From: an uncultured Muribaculaceae bacterium
GTDB taxonomy: Bacteria; Bacteroidota; Bacteroidia; Bacteroidales; Muribaculaceae
Length of the DNA: 8,554 nucleotides
NCBI GenBank assembly: GCA_947644475.1
Contig: CANRZQ010000114.1
Coordinates: 1-8,554 of the forward strand
Direction of reading: 5' to 3'
Shown here: positions 5,815 to 8,554 of the stretch, one piece after another
How the letters are laid out: the number at the start of each line of letters is the position of its first letter
Numbering within the stretch: the stretch's first letter is position 1
Position numbers and translations under genes: made by a program
Notes under the pieces: model-generated
The model's input: the letters and a program-made list of their open reading frames with translations, nothing else
The model's database searches: none
Told to the model about the DNA's origin: nothing

Positions 5815-7152
5815 ATGAACTGGCAAAATCTTATCAACGACAAGCGTTTCGGGCTCGAGCATTATCACGACCCCAAAAAGAGCGTAGTGCGCACCGATTT
5901 CCGGCGCGATTACGACAGGCTTGTTTTCTCCTCGCCTTTCCGGAGATTGCAGAACAAGACTCAGGTGTTCCCGCTCCCCGGCAGCATTTTTGTGCATAAC
6001 CGCCTCACCCACTCTATGGAAGTGGCCTGCGTTGGACGCTCTCTCGCCGAGGGCGTGGCCCGTGTGCTCATGGAAAAGTACGCGGCCGAGCCTTGGCGCG
6101 ACAACTTGCGCGACATAGGCGATATTGTGGCGGCGGCATGCCTTGCCCACGACCTGGGCAATCCTCCCTTCGGACATTCGGGCGAGAAAGCCATATCGAC
6201 TTTTTTCAGCGAGGGCAACGGCGCCCATCTCCACGAGAAACTCACCGAGGCCCAATGGCTCGACCTCACAAACTTTGAAGGCAACGCCAACGCTTTCCGC
6301 CTGCTCACACACCGCTTCAACGGCAGACGCGAGGGTGGATTTGCCATGACCTATTCCATGCTTGCCTCCATTGTGAAATATCCCTACGACTCGTCTCATG
6401 CCGGCACAAAAGGAAAATTCGGTTTTTTCTCATCCGAACGCGACAGTTTCATCCGCGTGGCCGACGAGTTAGGCATGCTTCGCATCCCGCAAACCGACGG
6501 CTCGGTGCGTTACTGCCGCCATCCGCTCGTGTATATTGTGGAAGCAGCCGACGACATCTGCTATGAGATAATGGATATCGAGGATGCCCACAAATTAAAG
6601 ATTCTCGGCACCGACGAAGTAATAGCCACACTTATGCGCTTTTTCAGCCCGGAGCGGCAAGAGCACATCCGCGAGATTATGGACAGCGTCGACGACCCCA
6701 ACGAGAAAATTGGTTACCTGCGCTCGTGCGCCATAGGCACGCTCGTCGACGCCTGCGCCGCCGTGTTCATCGACAATGAAGAAGCCATCCTGTCCGGCAA
6801 ATTCGACGGCACGCTCATAGGCCGCGTCGAGGCGCCCGTAGGCGACGCCTACCGCCGGTGCTCCGACCTTTCGTGGGCAAAGATTTACTGCGCCTCCGAT
6901 GTTGTCGACATCGAACTTGCCGGTAACCGCATCATCACATTCCTGCTCGAGAAACTCACCACTGCCGTAACAAATCCCGACCTGATATACTCGCAACTGC
7001 TCCTGTCGCAAGTGCCGAAACAATACGACGTGTATTCTCCCGACATCTTCACGCGGGTCCAGGCCGTTGTCGACCATGTATCGGCCATGACCGACGTATA
7101 TGCGCTCAACCTATTCCGCAAACTCAACGGCCACACCCTCCCCGCCGTATAA
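5815..7152 (+). CDS. dgt: Deoxyguanosinetriphosphate triphosphohydrolase (dGTPase), HD superfamily
   Basis: This 445-residue cytoplasmic enzyme is expected to hydrolyse dGTP to deoxyguanosine and triphosphate, and so help balance dNTP pools. The N-terminus has RRDYDRLVFSSPFRRLQNKTQVFPL (about 30-54), characteristic of the family. The HD metal ligands are visible as H66 (RLTHSMEV), H112 and D113 (AHDLGNPPFGHSGE), and D246 or D247 (VEAADDICYEI). HSGEKAI with H121 is the family's extra catalytic and allosteric segment. Length and motifs are complete. MNWQNLINDKRFG is the usual Bacteroidetes start, supporting the ATG at 5815 even though a promoter ends just upstream of it. The gene is separated from hsdR by a hairpin and this promoter, so it is regulated apart from the restriction system. 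Other dNTPs are possible substrates in this family. Confidence 0.95.
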   Translation: MNWQNLINDKRFGLEHYHDPKKSVVRTDFRRDYDRLVFSSPFRRLQNKTQVFPLPGSIFVHNRLTHSMEVACVGRSLAEGVARVLMEKYAAEPWRDNLRDIGDIVAAACLAHDLGNPPFGHSGEKAISTFFSEGNGAHLHEKLTEAQWLDLTNFEGNANAFRLLTHRFNGRREGGFAMTYSMLASIVKYPYDSSHAGTKGKFGFFSSERDSFIRVADELGMLRIPQTDGSVRYCRHPLVYIVEAADDICYEIMDIEDAHKLKILGTDEVIATLMRFFSPERQEHIREIMDSVDDPNEKIGYLRSCAIGTLVDACAAVFIDNEEAILSGKFDGTLIGRVEAPVGDAYRRCSDLSWAKIYCASDVVDIELAGNRIITFLLEKLTTAVTNPDLIYSQLLLSQVPKQYDVYSPDIFTRVQAVVDHVSAMTDVYALNLFRKLNGHTLPAV

Positions 7153-7166
7153 TCAAACGAGGCGGG
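7141..7166 (+). other. Weak hairpin over the dgt stop codon
   Basis: CCCGCC (7141-7146) can pair with GGCGGG (7161-7166) across a 14-nt loop containing the dgt TAA. No T run follows. It could modestly attenuate or stabilise the transcript between dgt and the downstream gene, or be chance. Confidence 0.25.
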
Positions 7167-7168
7167 CA

Positions 7169-7181
7169 AATTGTTACAATT
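7169..7181. promoter_or_regulatory. 13-bp palindrome directly before the TPM gene start
   Basis: AATTGT-T-ACAATT is a perfect 6-bp inverted repeat ending on the base before the ATG at 7182. It could be an operator half-pair or a small structure near the ribosome entry site. No ribosome binding site is otherwise visible. Short AT palindromes are common, so support is weak. Confidence 0.25.
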
Positions 7182-8441
7182 ATGATGAAACGACTGATTT
7201 TATATATTTTTGCCCTGGCTGTGGCTTTCGCCGCTGCCGCAGGCGTATATAAGGTCGACGACCTGCCAAATGTGCAGGCTGCCGACCGCACAAAGCATCT
7301 TGTCAACCCCGACGGCATTGTCTCGCCGGCCGCGCAGTCCCGCATCGACTCGCTTCTGCTCGATGCCCGCCGTCAGACCTCAGCCGAGATTGTGGCCGTA
7401 ATAGTCGACGACATCGACCCGGACATCGACATCGACACCTACGCCACCGAACTCTTCACCCGATGGGGCATTGGCAAATCCGACAAAGACAACGGCATCC
7501 TCCTGCTTGTGGCCAAGGACCGCCGCAAGGCTGTGATACGCACAGGCTACGGAGCCGAGGGCGTGATGCCCGACATTATCTCGGGACGCATCCTCTACGA
7601 CACAATGTTTCCGCAATTCAAAAAAGGCGACTATGAAGGTGGGCTTATAGCAGGCGTGGAGCGGATACACGACGTTGTGACCGACCCGGCTGTCCGCGAC
7701 GAATTGATGTCGGACGAGGCCGACAAATATTCTTCCGATTCATCCGGCGACACCATTTTCAATTTTTACCTTGGCATATGCTGCCTCGTGGCCCTGGCTC
7801 TCCTTGTGGCCTTCCTGGTGAGCGTAATGAAAGTAAGGTGCAAGACCGATTATCAGAAATATGTGGCAATCGAGCCATTGGCCCCGGTAGCCCTGATTTT
7901 GACATTCCTGTGCATAGGCATCCCGCTCGTAGCGTCGCTGCCAATCGTAATAATGCTTTACCGATGGCGCAACCGCGCACGACGCTGCCCGAGATGCAAC
8001 GCCCGCATGCGCAAACTCGACGAGGCGTCAGACAACGCATATCTCACCGCGGCCCAGGACCTCGAGGAACGCCTCAACTCCGTGGACTACGACGTGTGGC
8101 TTTGCCCCGAGTGCGGCGAGACCGACATATATTCATTCGTAAAACGCGGTTCGGCATACAAGGTGTGTCCCGTCTGCCATGCGCGCACCGAGCGTCACAC
8201 TTCCACACGTGTGCTTCGCCAGCCCACCACCTCGCATGAAGGCATAGCCCAAAAGACATTTGCATGCCGCCATTGCGGCAACATCCGCACCGAGGACCAT
8301 GCCATACCTAAATTGCCGCCCGTAGTAGTGGCCCCGATAGGCGGCAGACGCAGCGGCGGGGGAGGCTTCGGAGGCGGAAGTTTCGGAGGCGGTTTCGGCG
8401 GAGGCTCTACCGGCGGTGGAGGGGCATCCGGAGGCTGGTAA
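7182..8441 (+). CDS. TPM-domain membrane protein with CxxC zinc-ribbon motifs and glycine-rich tail
   Basis: This 419-residue protein belongs to the YgcG/TPM group. A signal peptide (about 1-20: basic MMKR, then a hydrophobic Ala-rich core) leads into a TPM domain (about 38-170). The domain starts near LVNPDGIVSPAAQSRIDSLL and includes FTRWGIGKSDKDNGILLLV and RKAVIRTGYGAEGVMPD. A hydrophobic segment at about 194-216 and a longer one at about 235-260 follow. The next part has four CxxC pairs (C269/C272, C308/C311, C329/C332, C362/C365), enough for two zinc ribbons. The end (about 391-418) is Gly-rich with Phe and Ser, ending GGW, as is common in this family. The biochemical role is not established; a role in membrane-protein maintenance is only a family suggestion. 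It begins with two Met codons, 29 bp after dgt, and is probably cotranscribed with it. Confidence 0.85.
   Translation: MMKRLILYIFALAVAFAAAAGVYKVDDLPNVQAADRTKHLVNPDGIVSPAAQSRIDSLLLDARRQTSAEIVAVIVDDIDPDIDIDTYATELFTRWGIGKSDKDNGILLLVAKDRRKAVIRTGYGAEGVMPDIISGRILYDTMFPQFKKGDYEGGLIAGVERIHDVVTDPAVRDELMSDEADKYSSDSSGDTIFNFYLGICCLVALALLVAFLVSVMKVRCKTDYQKYVAIEPLAPVALILTFLCIGIPLVASLPIVIMLYRWRNRARRCPRCNARMRKLDEASDNAYLTAAQDLEERLNSVDYDVWLCPECGETDIYSFVKRGSAYKVCPVCHARTERHTSTRVLRQPTTSHEGIAQKTFACRHCGNIRTEDHAIPKLPPVVVAPIGGRRSGGGGFGGGSFGGGFGGGSTGGGGASGGW
8351..8438 (+). repeat. GGC-rich DNA repeat encoding the Gly/Phe/Ser tail of the TPM protein
   Basis: Irregular copies of GGAGGC and GGCGGA with TTC or AGT codons encode GGGFGGGS-type repeats. 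Such low-complexity tails are typical of the family, and the repeat could vary in length between strains. Confidence 0.6.
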
Positions 8442-8447
8442 AATTAG

Positions 8448-8554
8448 TTACAAATCCATCGCAAACTGCATGTACACCACAGAGCGGCCTCCAAATTCCT
8501 CCTTGTGGGCAGTCATGCCGGTATTGAGATAACGGCCGCCGTCCTCATTAGACG
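8448..8554 (-). CDS. 3' end of an unidentified convergent gene
   Basis: On the minus strand one frame is open from the window edge to a TAA at 8448-8450, giving 34 residues that include RYLNTGMTAHKEEFGG and end VVYMQFAMDL. The other two minus-strand frames contain stops within this stretch. The stop lies 6 bp from the TPM gene stop, a tight tail-to-tail arrangement. The alternating hydrophobic and polar ending could be a final beta-strand of an outer-membrane barrel, but the fragment is too short to name. No terminator hairpin is evident between the two genes. Confidence 0.55.
   Translation of the reverse strand, partial: SNEDGGRYLNTGMTAHKEEFGGRSVVYMQFAMDL

Overview
The window looks like a Bacteroidales chromosome, and Muribaculaceae or a close relative would fit. 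This is inferred from three things. A promoter matches the Bacteroides -33/-7 pattern (TTTG, 20 nt, TAAGTTTG). Most genes lack Shine-Dalgarno sites. The protein families and codon choice are typical of gut Bacteroidetes. No rRNA, tRNA, CRISPR array or transposase gene is visible.

Positions 1-5749 hold a type I restriction-modification locus, all on the plus strand. In order it contains the 3' end of hsdM; an hsdS specificity gene broken into two half-subunits; a gene for a four-helix-bundle protein with a C-terminal topoisomerase-type zinc finger; and a full-length hsdR. HsdR resembles the type IC (EcoR124I) family in length, motifs and the positions of its nuclease residues. HsdM would methylate, HsdS would choose the DNA target, and HsdR would translocate and cut unmodified DNA. 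The role of the four-helix/zinc-finger protein is unknown.

The most unusual structures lie in this locus. The first hsdS half ends at an in-frame TAA just before a still-readable conserved tail. Tandem TAG TAA stops and a nine-C run follow, and the second half lies in another frame. The four-helix gene is bracketed by imperfect inverted repeats (31 of 35 positions match, with one 8-nt gap). An 8-bp imperfect tandem repeat runs into the hsdR start codon.

From 5749 to 8441 there is a second unit on the same strand. A perfect 12-bp hairpin at the hsdR stop separates it from the restriction locus. A good Bacteroides-type promoter then sits almost on top of the start codon of a dGTPase gene (dgt), which suggests a leaderless mRNA. 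A TPM-domain membrane protein with four CxxC motifs and a glycine-rich tail follows 29 bp downstream and is probably cotranscribed. The last 107 bases carry the 3' end of a convergent minus-strand gene that I do not recognise.
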